Shown piece by piece: positions 45,417 through 54,284 of a stretch of DNA of 64,000 nucleotides; position 1 is the stretch's first letter; each line of letters begins with the position of its first letter. Below the pieces are notes generated by a model, which was given only the letters and a program-made list of their open reading frames with translations, was not told the DNA's origin and ran no database searches. This DNA comes from Acinetobacter sp. C26M. GTDB taxonomy: Bacteria > Pseudomonadota > Gammaproteobacteria > Pseudomonadales > Moraxellaceae. Made by a program: the position numbers and the translations under genes. The stretch spans positions 3,410,001 to 3,474,000 of the forward strand of contig NZ_CP098478.1 in the NCBI RefSeq assembly GCF_023702675.1, in the 5' to 3' direction.

Positions 45417-45448
45417 AAAAAAGCCTTATCACAATGATAAGGCTTTTT
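45417..45448. terminator. bidirectional terminator between truA and the AraC-type regulator
   Basis: AAAAAAGCCTTATC and GATAAGGCTTTTT flank a short loop between two convergent genes. Confidence 0.88.
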
Positions 45449-45460
45449 ATTTAGAATCAA

Positions 45461-46468
45461 TTAACGTTGTTTGCGCTTGCGATATTCGACTGGGGTTTCA
45501 TTGGTCCAACGCTTAAAGGCACGATAGAAAGTACTTGGTTCAGAGAAACCTGTTAAATATACGATACGCTCGACGCTTTCATTGGTATTTGCTAATAATT
45601 TTTTCGCTAAACGACAACGATAATCAGAAAGAATCTGCTGGAAGCTGGTATTGGCTTCACTCAATTGTGTTCTTAAACGACGAGGAGTGATATTCAACTG
45701 AGCTGCCACCGTTTCCAAAGTGGTTTCACCACTTTCAAGAGTTGATCCAATCGCTCGACGAACTTCACCCACCAGATCATACCGCGCCAGTTCTTGTAAT
45801 TTCTCAATCGCTAATTGTTCATGCAATTGTAGCAATTCAGGCTCTGCTTGCCAGAGTGGATAATCAAGTACGGCAGCATCAAAATAAAGACGGGTTTCTT
45901 TTTGCCCTAAACTAACAGGACAGCCATACACTCTAAAGTATTCATCATCAGCAGCACCCTCATTGAAGTTAAAATCAATGTAAATTGGATGAAACTGACC
46001 TTCAGTAATAAATTTAAAGAAACGTAAAATGCCTGACATAGCACATTCAGAAAAATGGCGATTCACCAAATTATCTGGCCAATACTGTTCACCATTACTC
46101 AGATAACAACGACCATCTTCGATCACCAATTTGGCATCGAAAGCATCACTAATCAGGCGTTGATAAGCCAAAGCTCGCTTTAAGCCTTCGCCAAAGGTTT
46201 CACTACTAATAAATAGATGTTCAATCACTTGCCCACGATAAAGAGGTAAGTGTTCACCAAGGTGAAGTCCGATATCAGGATCGTTACTGACATCCTGTGC
46301 AGCGATCCAAAACGCATTTTGTGCACTGAGTGGCGTTCTTGCATTGGTATCCACCTGATTTAATGCCACACCAGCCTTTGTTAAAATCTCTTCAGTTGGT
46401 AATCCTGCTTTACGAATTGCCTGATAACCAAAGCGCAATACAACTGATGCATCTGTTAGCTGACCCAC
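45461..46468 (-). CDS. AraC family transcriptional regulator
   Basis: The 335-residue protein has an N-terminal arabinose-binding-like domain of the OruR/ArgR type (about residues 1-200) and a C-terminal AraC helix-turn-helix pair. The latter is visible as TTLETVAAQLNITPRRLRTQLSEANTSFQQIL and RIVYLTGFSEPSTFYRAFKRWTNETPVEYRKRK. The start is GTG at 46468 with AAGGG upstream. The effector and targets are unknown. Confidence 0.9.
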   Translation of the reverse strand: MGQLTDASVVLRFGYQAIRKAGLPTEEILTKAGVALNQVDTNARTPLSAQNAFWIAAQDVSNDPDIGLHLGEHLPLYRGQVIEHLFISSETFGEGLKRALAYQRLISDAFDAKLVIEDGRCYLSNGEQYWPDNLVNRHFSECAMSGILRFFKFITEGQFHPIYIDFNFNEGAADDEYFRVYGCPVSLGQKETRLYFDAAVLDYPLWQAEPELLQLHEQLAIEKLQELARYDLVGEVRRAIGSTLESGETTLETVAAQLNITPRRLRTQLSEANTSFQQILSDYRCRLAKKLLANTNESVERIVYLTGFSEPSTFYRAFKRWTNETPVEYRKRKQR

Positions 46469-46636
46469 GCTGTGCCCTTCCCTGTAGATACGTTATTATG
46501 ACAATGAACAACAATTTTAGATTAACGTTGATTGACCAAACTGACAACAATATTCTGCTTATTTTGTTAAAAAAAATCATAGATTGTCTGACAGTTCCTT
46601 TCGGTTAATAACTGACAGCCTCTCACAGACTTGATC

Positions 46637-46665
46637 TTGTAAATTTTAAATAAATTGTCTATAAT
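46637..46665 (+). promoter_or_regulatory. promoter of infA
   Basis: TTGTAA at 46637-46642 and a perfect TATAAT at 46660-46665 are 17 bases apart, about 33 bp before the infA start. This is a strong sigma-70 promoter, as expected for a highly expressed gene. Confidence 0.8.
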
Positions 46666-46697
46666 TTGCGCCTTCCCAATTTGATCTCAGGTAGGCT

Positions 46698-46919
46698 ATG
46701 GCCAATAAAGAGGAACTCATTGAGTTCGAAGGCGTTGTCACCGAAACGCTTCCTAATACGATGTTCCGTGTACGTTTAGAAAACGGTCACGAAGTTATTG
46801 CTCACATTTCTGGTAAAATGCGTAAACACTATATTCGTATTTTGACAGGTGACAGTGTTAAAGTTGAAATGACACCTTATGATTTAACTAAGGGTCGTAT
46901 CACTTATCGTGCGCGCTAA
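46698..46919 (+). CDS. infA: translation initiation factor IF-1
   Basis: This 73-residue S1/OB-fold protein matches IF-1, with [50 protein letters not shown] and [11 protein letters not shown]. It binds the ribosomal A site with IF-2 and IF-3. It stands alone with its own promoter and terminator. Confidence 0.98.
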   Translation: MANKEELIEFEGVVTETLPNTMFRVRLENGHEVIAHISGKMRKHYIRILTGDSVKVEMTPYDLTKGRITYRAR

Positions 46920-46936
46920 GTCAGATTAGTGAATGC

Positions 46937-46964
46937 AAAAAAGCCACATCATGTGGCTTTTTTT
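46937..46964. terminator. bidirectional terminator after infA
   Basis: AAAAAAGCCACAT and ATGTGGCTTTTTTT form a stem that can also serve the convergent gene at 46982. Confidence 0.86.
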
Positions 46965-46981
46965 ATACCAATTATTTGAGT

Positions 46982-47353
46982 TTATTCACTTAGGCGTGTG
47001 GTTTTACAGCCCACCGTCTGGCATTCACGTATACGTTCTTGCAACCAATTATTACGCTCTTGGGTCGTGGTTAAACGGCACTGAACATTAACTGAACTTT
47101 GTACATCATCAGTACATTCTGCATCACGATGGCGAATCCAGGCCAGTTGCGATTTTTTCAAAATTTTTTGTTGTGTGTCGTTCAGTTGCTTACGCAATTG
47201 CTGATAGTTTTTATTTAAATCGGCATCAGCACTGGCATAAATTTTATTGGTACAGTAGATATCATCATAAGTGTTGCGAGCATTGTCGCAATTATCTGCA
47301 TAGCTCAATGTCGCCATTGCCCCACAGATCAAGCCAAATATTATTTTGCGCAT
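46982..47353 (-). CDS. exported LprI-like (DUF1311) protein
   Basis: This 123-residue protein has a signal peptide (about residues 1-20) and a mature domain with six or more cysteines (NCDNARN, DIYCTNK, AECTDD, VQCRLT, ECQTVGCKTT), likely disulfide-bonded. The pattern, including the LKKSQLAWIRHRDAECTD segment, matches the LprI/DUF1311 family. Some of its members inhibit lysozyme. It has an ATG at 47353. A start four codons earlier is less likely. Confidence 0.82.
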   Translation of the reverse strand: MRKIIFGLICGAMATLSYADNCDNARNTYDDIYCTNKIYASADADLNKNYQQLRKQLNDTQQKILKKSQLAWIRHRDAECTDDVQSSVNVQCRLTTTQERNNWLQERIRECQTVGCKTTRLSE

Positions 47354-47505
47354 GAAATTGTCCAAATCGCTTAATTATCATTGCTATCTAAGCATATTTT
47401 ACTGAGCTTGAACATTGCCCAAAAGTAGGTAGCTTTATACATTTTTGTCTTTGCATTGTTCTGTCGTTAGAATAGTTAAATTGACTATACATTAAGGAAA
47501 ATAAG

Positions 47506-47916
47506 ATGGCGAATTATAAAATATACCTAGCTTCTCTCATTTTAGGACTACAAGGATGTGCAACTTCTGGATGGCAATCATTTCGACTTCAAGACTATTT
47601 ACAGCCTTATATTGGACAATCAGCAGATCAAATTCAGCAGAATCTCAATCTGAGAACTTTAGGTTTTCAAACCTTAAAACAACCTCAAAGAAGCGATGAA
47701 AATTTAGTCTTTACGGTGCTTCGCCCAATCAATATTCCAGTCCCTATTGCACAGTCTTATGGTGATGCCAGTTCACCTATGAGCGGTTCAGTCCGTTTAG
47801 GCTCCATTTCAACCAGCCAACAGTCCTATGACGTTAATTTTTATTGCCACATTATCTTTGAACTGGATCAACAACAAATTGCGCGCTCCATTCGTTATGA
47901 AGGTAAAGCCTGCTAA
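47506..47916 (+). CDS. small lipoprotein-like exported protein
   Basis: The 136-residue protein has a signal sequence with a lipobox-like LQGC (Cys18). The mature part starts with TSGWQSFRLQDYLQPYIGQSADQIQQNL and ends in KAC. I do not recognise a family. The two Cys in the mature domain (YCHII and the terminal KAC) may be paired. It is flanked by terminators on both sides and is monocistronic. Confidence 0.7.
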   Translation: MANYKIYLASLILGLQGCATSGWQSFRLQDYLQPYIGQSADQIQQNLNLRTLGFQTLKQPQRSDENLVFTVLRPINIPVPIAQSYGDASSPMSGSVRLGSISTSQQSYDVNFYCHIIFELDQQQIARSIRYEGKAC

Positions 47917-47923
47917 TCCATTC

Positions 47924-47957
47924 AATAAAAAACGCAGCTATAGCTGCGTTTTTTATT
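47924..47957. terminator. bidirectional terminator between two convergent genes
   Basis: AAAAAACGCAGCTA and TAGCTGCGTTTTTT form a perfect 14-base-arm palindrome between the lipoprotein gene and leuB. Confidence 0.88.
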
Positions 47958-47971
47958 GGCTTTAATGCTTC

Positions 47972-49051
47972 TTAGTTCAATGCTTTCACTACAGCTTCGC
48001 CCATCGCATCAGTACCGACCTTGCTCATACCTTCTGACATGATATCGGCAGTACGTACGCCTTGATCTAAAACCTGACCGACTGCATCTTCAATCGCTTT
48101 CGCAGCAGCTTCCTCACGGAAGGTATAACGCAACATCATCGCTACTGAAAGCACTGTTGCGAGTGGGTTAGCAATATTTTGACCTGCGATATCTGGCGCA
48201 GAACCATGACATGGTTCGTACATCCCTTTGCCATTTTCATCTAAAGACGCAGATGGCAACATACCGATTGAACCGGTTAACATCGCGGCTTCATCAGACA
48301 AGATATCGCCAAACAAATTGCCTGTGACGATCACGTCAAATTGCTTTGGAGCACGAACCAATTGCATCGCAGCATTATCCACATACATATGCGACAACTG
48401 AATATTTGAATACTGTGCTTGCTGTATATCCGTAACCGTTTGCTTCCACAACTCCGTCACTTCAAGTACGTTAGCTTTATCTACTGAACATACTTTACCA
48501 CCACGTAATCCAGCCAGTTCAAAAGCAACTTTAGCGATGCGCTTGATTTCACTTTCTGAATAAACGTCAGTGTTATAACCCTGCTTTTCACCATTTTCAA
48601 GTTCTCGAATACCACGTGGTTGACCAAAGTAGATCCCACCTGTTAATTCACGAACAATCAAAATATCAAGGCCTGCAACAATTTCTGGCTTCAAGCTTGA
48701 AGCATCTGCCAATTGCGGGTACAGAATTGCAGGACGTAAATTAGCAAATAAGTTTAATTCGCTACGAATTTTTAATAAGCCACGTTCAGGGCGGATTGAG
48801 CGTTCGATGGTATCCCACTTAGGCCCACCAACAGCACCAAGTAAAATCGCATCCGCTTTTTTTGCCTGTTCACTGGTCACAGTTGGGTACGGTTCCCCAT
48901 GTGCATCAATTGCTGAGCCACCCAGTAAACCATGTTCCCATGTCAAACCTAGATTAAATTTATCATTGACCTTGGTTAAAACCTTTTCAGCAGCAGCTAC
49001 GATTTCAGGACCAATGCCATCACCCGCTAAAATTAAAATATGCTTAGACAT
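47972..49051 (-). CDS. leuB: 3-isopropylmalate dehydrogenase
   Basis: LeuB oxidises and decarboxylates 3-isopropylmalate to 2-ketoisocaproate, the third step of leucine synthesis. The 359-residue protein starts [21 protein letters not shown] and has the substrate/cofactor segments [35 protein letters not shown] and [21 protein letters not shown]. The gene lies downstream of leuC and leuD on the same strand, with a lipoprotein gene between leuD and leuB. Confidence 0.96.
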   Translation of the reverse strand: MSKHILILAGDGIGPEIVAAAEKVLTKVNDKFNLGLTWEHGLLGGSAIDAHGEPYPTVTSEQAKKADAILLGAVGGPKWDTIERSIRPERGLLKIRSELNLFANLRPAILYPQLADASSLKPEIVAGLDILIVRELTGGIYFGQPRGIRELENGEKQGYNTDVYSESEIKRIAKVAFELAGLRGGKVCSVDKANVLEVTELWKQTVTDIQQAQYSNIQLSHMYVDNAAMQLVRAPKQFDVIVTGNLFGDILSDEAAMLTGSIGMLPSASLDENGKGMYEPCHGSAPDIAGQNIANPLATVLSVAMMLRYTFREEAAAKAIEDAVGQVLDQGVRTADIMSEGMSKVGTDAMGEAVVKALN

Positions 49052-49096
49052 CTATTTTTCCAGTTTCCTATGTGCAGCTTTGACACTGCGAGCCGA

Positions 49097-49672
49097 TTAA
49101 ATCTTTTTCTCAACAAACTCACCTAGTCCCGTACTCACGTCAAACGGACGGCAAAAACGGCGAATGGTGTGTTGCTCTTGTTGTAAATCCACGCACAACG
49201 GATCAGGTACAGAAACATTAAGTAAGCTGCCTGAACGACGTGTTCGGTCTCGGTACATTTTAAAGGTATAGCGCACATGCGGTTTAAATGCATGAATCAC
49301 ATGGAAAGTCTCAGCACGATCAGGTGAGATTGGGTAAAAACGAATCACAACTTCATATTGCTTGGCAGGCACACTTAAGTAGACCTGCTGTTTACGACTA
49401 AATACTGAGCCATGTAATCGTACAATGCCACGTTCCATTGCCTGTTGGCTAATTCGGTGGGTCTTTGCATCAATGACCGCAATATCACCGATTCGTTCAA
49501 ACTCACAATTCTCAACGCCTGAACAATATAAAGTTGTGTTGTCCGCCTTACTTTCTAACGTGTTTTGTGCGATACGAACTTGATCCACCACATTGGGTGC
49601 ATTTTGACACGCGGTCAATGTCGTAACAGCGCATAGACACAGTAAAATACTGCGAGCGAGTCTTCTTTTCAT
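49097..49672 (-). CDS. lipoprotein of unknown function inside the leu gene cluster
   Basis: This 191-residue protein has a lipoprotein signal with lipobox TLTAC (Cys22). The mature part is beta-rich with four further Cys (LYCSGVENCEF, LCVDL, RFCRPF). I do not recognise a named family. It sits 136 bp after leuD and 45 bp before leuB, on the same strand. It has no visible link to leucine synthesis. The inverted repeat upstream at 49694-49741 suggests that it has its own regulated promoter. Confidence 0.75.
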   Translation of the reverse strand: MKRRLARSILLCLCAVTTLTACQNAPNVVDQVRIAQNTLESKADNTTLYCSGVENCEFERIGDIAVIDAKTHRISQQAMERGIVRLHGSVFSRKQQVYLSVPAKQYEVVIRFYPISPDRAETFHVIHAFKPHVRYTFKMYRDRTRRSGSLLNVSVPDPLCVDLQQEQHTIRRFCRPFDVSTGLGEFVEKKI

Positions 49673-49693
49673 TATTCAAGCCCAGTCCTCATG

Positions 49694-49741
49694 TCTTGTT
49701 AACATGTAAGCAAAATATTATCCGCTAGCATGTTAACAAGA
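49694..49741. promoter_or_regulatory. paired inverted repeat upstream of the lipoprotein gene
   Basis: TCTTGTTAACATG (49694-49706) and CATGTTAACAAGA (49729-49741) are perfect 13-base inverted copies separated by 22 bases. Each arm also contains the palindrome GTTAAC, so the pair may be two sites for a dimeric regulator. It lies 22 bp upstream of the lipoprotein start. Confidence 0.6.
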
Positions 49742-49808
49742 GTTCAATCTCTGCGCTATGCCTATGTTAAAAATGTCTAAAACCCAGTTTTGTTTGTTGC
49801 CCCAAAAC

Positions 49809-50459
49809 TTAGGCTTGAATATCCTGAAATACCCAAGGACGTGCTTGTTTTGCTTTCTCTTCAAAAGCACGAATATCATCTGCAACCTGTAAAGTTAAAC
49901 CAATATCATCCAAACCATTCAATAAGCAATGTTTACGGAATGGATCGATTTCAAACTTAAATGCTTCACCTGCGGGCGTACGAACTTCCTGTGCTTCTAA
50001 ATCAATCGTAAGTTGATAACCTTCTGTTTCGGCACACTCTTTAAATAACTGATCCACAGTCTGTTCAGATAAGATCACAGGTAACATGCCATTTTTAAAG
50101 CAGTTATTAAAGAAAATATCGGCAAAGCTAGGCGCAATTACGGTACGGAATCCGTATTCATTCAATGCCCATGGCGCATGCTCACGGCTTGAACCACAAC
50201 CAAAATTGGTGCGCGCCAATAAAATACTTGAACCTTGATAGCGCGGTTGATTTAACACGAAATCAGGATTCTTTGGACGTTTACTAATGTCTTGGCCTAA
50301 ATAACCTTCATCCAAATAACGCAATTCATCAAATAAGTTGTCGCCAAAACCTGTCCGCTTAATCGACTTCAAAAACTGTTTTGGAATGATTAAATCCGTA
50401 TCAACATTGGCACGATCTAAAGGCCCAACAACACCTTGCTCTACAGTGTATTTTTCCAT
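49809..50459 (-). CDS. leuD: 3-isopropylmalate dehydratase small subunit
   Basis: LeuD is the small subunit of isopropylmalate isomerase. The 216-residue protein has the conserved [12 protein letters not shown] and [15 protein letters not shown] motifs with the substrate-binding Ser-Arg. It starts 12 bp after the leuC stop, with AGGGAG before the ATG, and forms the LeuCD heterodimer. Confidence 0.96.
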   Translation of the reverse strand: MEKYTVEQGVVGPLDRANVDTDLIIPKQFLKSIKRTGFGDNLFDELRYLDEGYLGQDISKRPKNPDFVLNQPRYQGSSILLARTNFGCGSSREHAPWALNEYGFRTVIAPSFADIFFNNCFKNGMLPVILSEQTVDQLFKECAETEGYQLTIDLEAQEVRTPAGEAFKFEIDPFRKHCLLNGLDDIGLTLQVADDIRAFEEKAKQARPWVFQDIQA

Positions 50460-50471
50460 GATTTTGCTCCC

Positions 50472-51905
50472 TTAGAATGAACGAACGTCAACAAAATGGC
50501 CTGCAATCGCTGCAGCTGCCGCCATTGCTGGACTCACTAAATGGGTACGCCCGCCATTGCCTTGACGACCTTCAAAGTTACGATTAGAGGTCGAAGCACA
50601 ATGTTCACCTGGTTGCAACTTATCAGCATTCATCGCCAAACACATTGAACAACCTGGTTCACGCCATTCAAAACCTGCTGCCAAGAAAATTTGATCTAAA
50701 CCTTCTTGTTCAGCTTGCTGTTTCACCAAACCAGAACCTGGCACAATCATCGCTTGCTTAATGCTAGATGCTACTTTGCGCCCTTTTACCACATCCGCAG
50801 CTGCACGAATATCTTCAATACGTGAGTTAGTACATGAGCCAATGAAAACACGATCTAACTGAATATCAGCCAAAGCTTGACCAGCAGTTAAACCCATATA
50901 TTGATAAGCACGGGTCCAGTCATTGCGTTGGACATCATCTTTGGCTTGTTCTAAGGTTGGTACTGCCTGCGAAACAGGAATCACCATTTCTGGAGAAGTT
51001 CCCCAAGACACTTGCGGCTCAATCTCTGCACCGTTCAATACCACTACGGCATCAAATATGGCATCATCATCCGAATGCAAGGTATTCCAATATTCTACCG
51101 CCTGATCCCATTGCTCGCCTTTTGGTGCATAGTTACGGTCTTTTACATAGGCAATGGTTTTGTCATCGACTGCAACCATACCAACACGAGCACCCGCTTC
51201 GATCGCCATATTACATACGGTCATACGACCTTCAATCGACATATCACGGAATACTTGGCCACCAAACTCGATGGCATAACCTGTACCACCCGCAGTGCCT
51301 ATCTTGCCAATAATTGCTAACACAACATCTTTCGAAGTCACGCCTTTGCCTAATACACCATCAACACGAACCAACATGTTTTTCGACTTTTTCTGTACCA
51401 AGCATTGGGTTGCCAATACATGTTCAACTTCTGAAGTCCCAATACCATGTGCTAAACATCCGAAAGCACCATGCGTTGCTGTATGCGAATCACCACAGAC
51501 TACGGTCATACCAGGTAAAGTCAAACCTTGCTCTGGGCCAACCACATGGGCAATCCCTTGACGGATATCATTGATACCAAACTCAACGATATTAAAGGTT
51601 TTGCAATTGTCATCTAAGGTTTGTACTTGAATACGCGAGGTATCGTCCTCAATCCCTGCAATCCCCTGTTCACGTTCTTTTTTAGAGGTGGGTACATTAT
51701 GGTCAGGTGTTGCAACGTTGGCACTTAAACGCCAAGGTTGACGATCAGCAAGCTGTAAGCCTTCGAAAGCTTGAGGACTGGTCACTTCATGTAATAAATG
51801 GCGATCGATATAAATTAAGCTCGAACCATCATCACGTTGTTTTACTAAATGGTCATCCCATAACTTGTCATACAAGGTTTTGCCTGTTTGGGTCTTGCCT
51901 GCCAT
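50472..51905 (-). CDS. leuC: 3-isopropylmalate dehydratase large subunit
   Basis: LeuC is the iron-sulfur large subunit that isomerises 2-isopropylmalate to 3-isopropylmalate with LeuD. The 477-residue protein starts with the typical [11 protein letters not shown]. It carries the 4Fe-4S ligands in FIGSCTNSR and in [16 protein letters not shown] lies before the ATG. It is the first gene of the leuCD-(lipoprotein)-leuB string. A leuA gene is not in the window. Confidence 0.96.
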   Translation of the reverse strand: MAGKTQTGKTLYDKLWDDHLVKQRDDGSSLIYIDRHLLHEVTSPQAFEGLQLADRQPWRLSANVATPDHNVPTSKKEREQGIAGIEDDTSRIQVQTLDDNCKTFNIVEFGINDIRQGIAHVVGPEQGLTLPGMTVVCGDSHTATHGAFGCLAHGIGTSEVEHVLATQCLVQKKSKNMLVRVDGVLGKGVTSKDVVLAIIGKIGTAGGTGYAIEFGGQVFRDMSIEGRMTVCNMAIEAGARVGMVAVDDKTIAYVKDRNYAPKGEQWDQAVEYWNTLHSDDDAIFDAVVVLNGAEIEPQVSWGTSPEMVIPVSQAVPTLEQAKDDVQRNDWTRAYQYMGLTAGQALADIQLDRVFIGSCTNSRIEDIRAAADVVKGRKVASSIKQAMIVPGSGLVKQQAEQEGLDQIFLAAGFEWREPGCSMCLAMNADKLQPGEHCASTSNRNFEGRQGNGGRTHLVSPAMAAAAAIAGHFVDVRSF

Positions 51906-52183
51906 GTCCTCGCCTCCATCGTGCTTGCCATTGGTCTGGGTATTTTCATCTTGAATTAATTATAGCAACCACTTCACATAAATCTAATTTATCATTTTTA
52001 TAAATTAACAAACTTTTAGGAATGATAAATTGGAATTTTATATCTTGATCATCTCATTTTAAATTAAAAATTTAAATCATCTTGGCTTAGTGCATTTCAT
52101 ACACACCATAGCTTTGAGTGGCTTATTTTAAATGAATCATCTCACGATTTATAAATCCAATCGTCCTAAATTGAAATTTCTTT
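51906..52183. other. AT-rich gap upstream of leuC
   Basis: This divergent region between leuC and the DUF2061 gene holds the leuC promoter, but I see no clear leader peptide or attenuator. Several A/T-only words such as ATTTATAAATT and AAATTTAAAT suggest a curved or regulator-rich leader. No gene is visible. Confidence 0.5.
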
Positions 52184-52216
52184 TTTACATTTTATTCGAT
52201 AATGATTATTATTTAC
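52184..52216 (+). promoter_or_regulatory. candidate Fur-controlled promoter of the DUF2061 gene
   Basis: GATAATGATTATTATTTAC at 52198-52216 matches the Fur consensus GATAATGATAATCATTATC at about 15 of 19 positions. A -35 TTTACA (52184-52189) and a -10 TATTAT (52207-52212) are 17 bases apart, and the box covers the -10. Repression by iron-loaded Fur is the likely reading. Confidence 0.65.
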
Positions 52217-52244
52217 ATATATAGAGATTCTTAAGGGCATCCCC

Positions 52245-52484
52245 ATGACTCGTATTAAAAAATTTGTACATAACAATCGTCGAACTTTTAAAAAAACTTT
52301 AAGTTATTATATTGTGCATATCAGTGTTGCAATGATGGTTGCTTATGTGATTACAGGAAACTTTTGGATTGCAGCGACCTTAAGTTTGCTTGAACCAACG
52401 GTACAAGCCTTTGCTTTTTTCTTTCATGAGAAGATTTGGAATCATTTCGAATTTAAATTAAATAAAGATACTCAACAGCTTTAA
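52245..52484 (+). CDS. DUF2061 small membrane protein
   Basis: The 79-residue protein has a basic N-terminus and two membrane helices (about residues 20-38 and 42-60, with ISVAMMVAYVITGNFWIAATLSLLEPTVQAFAFFFHEKIW). That is the DUF2061 pattern, including the terminal FHEKxW. The function is unknown. A Fur box in its promoter suggests a link to iron limitation. LysR follows after 21 bp on the same strand. Confidence 0.82.
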   Translation: MTRIKKFVHNNRRTFKKTLSYYIVHISVAMMVAYVITGNFWIAATLSLLEPTVQAFAFFFHEKIWNHFEFKLNKDTQQL

Positions 52485-52505
52485 AATTTCTTTGGATACT
52501 CTTGT

Positions 52506-53369
52506 ATGAATCTCGCTGCTTTTGAAGCATTTGTAAAAGTCATGGAAACTGGTTCAATTTCCATTGCAGCAGAACAATTATTTATTACCCAACCCGCAGT
52601 CACCAAACGGATTCATAGCTTAGAAGACTACTTCGGGGTCAAGCTGTTTGAATCTGCAGGTCGGGGAATTCAGCCCACCCATGCAGCGCATTCTCTATTA
52701 CCTAAAGTTCGTACTTGGTTAAATGAATTAGGGGAAATTCACCATACCTTAAGTCATGAACAAGCTCAGGTCCAAGGCCGCTTAAAAATAGGTACCAGCC
52801 ACCATATTGGCTTACATCATCTAGCGGAACCACTTAAAAACTTTGTTCAGCATTATCCTCAAGTGACCTTAGATGTGCATTTTGTCGACTCTGAGCAAGC
52901 GCATGAACAAGTTTTGGCAGGTGAACTGGAACTGGCTTTTTTAACCTTACCACCCGTTGGAGATGATCGCCTTAAATACGTCACCATCTGGAATGACCCA
53001 TTGGTTTTTGTTACTGCTCCGTTTCATCCTTTGGCTCAGCAAGCACAACTAAAACTCGAAGACCTGATTGCCTACCCAAGCCTTTTACCAGCAGCACAAA
53101 CCTATACCAGTCAAATTACCCTTTCAGAATTTGAAAAAAACAACTTAAAACCGAAAATTACCATGAGCAATAATCCTCTTGAGTCAATCAGAATGCTGGT
53201 GTCGATTGGTTTAGGTTGGTCAGTTTTACCCAAAACTTTGGTCAATCAAGATTTAAAACAACTCGATTTAAAGCTGGATATGCAGCGTCAGCTCGGTATG
53301 GTTTGGCATCCTGCACGGATTCAATCTAAAGCGGCTGAGGAATTAATTCGAATGATGCATGTTGGCTAG
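52506..53369 (+). CDS. LysR family transcriptional regulator
   Basis: This 287-residue LysR-type regulator has the N-terminal winged helix (FEAFVKVMETGSISIAAEQLFITQPAVTKRIHSLEDYFGVKLFES) and a periplasmic-binding-protein-like effector domain. It is transcribed after the Fur-linked DUF2061 gene with 21 bp between, so both may share the promoter. leuC is divergent about 600 bp away, so control of the leucine genes is conceivable but not shown. Confidence 0.9.
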   Translation: MNLAAFEAFVKVMETGSISIAAEQLFITQPAVTKRIHSLEDYFGVKLFESAGRGIQPTHAAHSLLPKVRTWLNELGEIHHTLSHEQAQVQGRLKIGTSHHIGLHHLAEPLKNFVQHYPQVTLDVHFVDSEQAHEQVLAGELELAFLTLPPVGDDRLKYVTIWNDPLVFVTAPFHPLAQQAQLKLEDLIAYPSLLPAAQTYTSQITLSEFEKNNLKPKITMSNNPLESIRMLVSIGLGWSVLPKTLVNQDLKQLDLKLDMQRQLGMVWHPARIQSKAAEELIRMMHVG

Positions 53370-53377
53370 CGAAATCT

Positions 53378-54160
53378 TTAATCGCCACCGCCACCACCAC
53401 AGCTGCTGCAACTACTACAGCTACTGCTACTTCCGCAACTCGAAGAGGATGACGAAGACTGAGCTTGCAGATACTGTGCATAATCCTTGGTCATCAACTC
53501 TAAATTAAAATATTGCCCATCCTGCCAATTTAAGGCCTGATCAATCGCAAACAGTCTAGGTAACAGTGTGGTATTTCTTGGCTGATAGGCATGTAAACTA
53601 CAGCTATTTCGCCATGCTTCAAATAGCTGTTGGGCTTGTTGCTTAGACGTGATGTTGCCGTCATAAGGATTATGCTGTAGTTGACGACCAATCGTTTGTT
53701 GACATAACTGCTGATATTGTTTTGGAAACTCCAACATCACATGCCATAAAGAATCAACCGCATGTGAAGGCATGGCATACGCTTGTTTTTGCATAACATG
53801 CAAAGCCAAGTAATCCTTAAATCCTACTTCGATCAATTGTCGTTGTTTTAGCTCTAATTCTGGGTAGTAATATCTAAATTGACTCCAGAACATTGGATCA
53901 AATTTGAGTTGCTCAATCTTTTCTAGTTTCTTGAACTTGGAACGCGCAATCAAGGCAAGATTTAGCACAATCACAGTCCAAAGCAAAGGTAAGATTACCC
54001 AAGCAGTAAAAAGCTGTTGCTGCCAACTGTACATAACTATCAATAGCAAGATCGGGAGAGCGATCCATCGCTTTTTGATCATCGGTTGTTGTCGTTTTAA
54101 TTGCAGTAATGCATCAATTGAAATAGAAGTCGGTACTTCCTGATTTATTTTTATTTTCAT
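53378..54160 (-). CDS. membrane protein with a Ser/Cys/Gly-rich C-terminal tail
   Basis: The 260-residue protein has two adjacent membrane helices (about residues 30-47 and 50-70), then a cytoplasmic helical domain with MPSHAVDSLWHVMLEFPKQYQQLC, which resembles the glycine-rich-domain-containing protein type. The last 25 residues are nearly pure Ser, Cys and Gly, with five Cys and ending in GGGGGD. Such tails occur in a few membrane protein families and may bind metal or be a low-complexity anchor. Function is unknown. Confidence 0.75.
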   Translation of the reverse strand: MKIKINQEVPTSISIDALLQLKRQQPMIKKRWIALPILLLIVMYSWQQQLFTAWVILPLLWTVIVLNLALIARSKFKKLEKIEQLKFDPMFWSQFRYYYPELELKQRQLIEVGFKDYLALHVMQKQAYAMPSHAVDSLWHVMLEFPKQYQQLCQQTIGRQLQHNPYDGNITSKQQAQQLFEAWRNSCSLHAYQPRNTTLLPRLFAIDQALNWQDGQYFNLELMTKDYAQYLQAQSSSSSSSCGSSSSCSSCSSCGGGGGD

Positions 54161-54284
54161 AAAATGATATTAAAAATAAATGATGACATTAATATGACAA
54201 AAAAATCCACCTTTGAGGAGACCCTCTTCAAGTTAAGTAAGCGATCGAGTCATTTATTTTGTTGATGCTAACACCTGCCTATTA

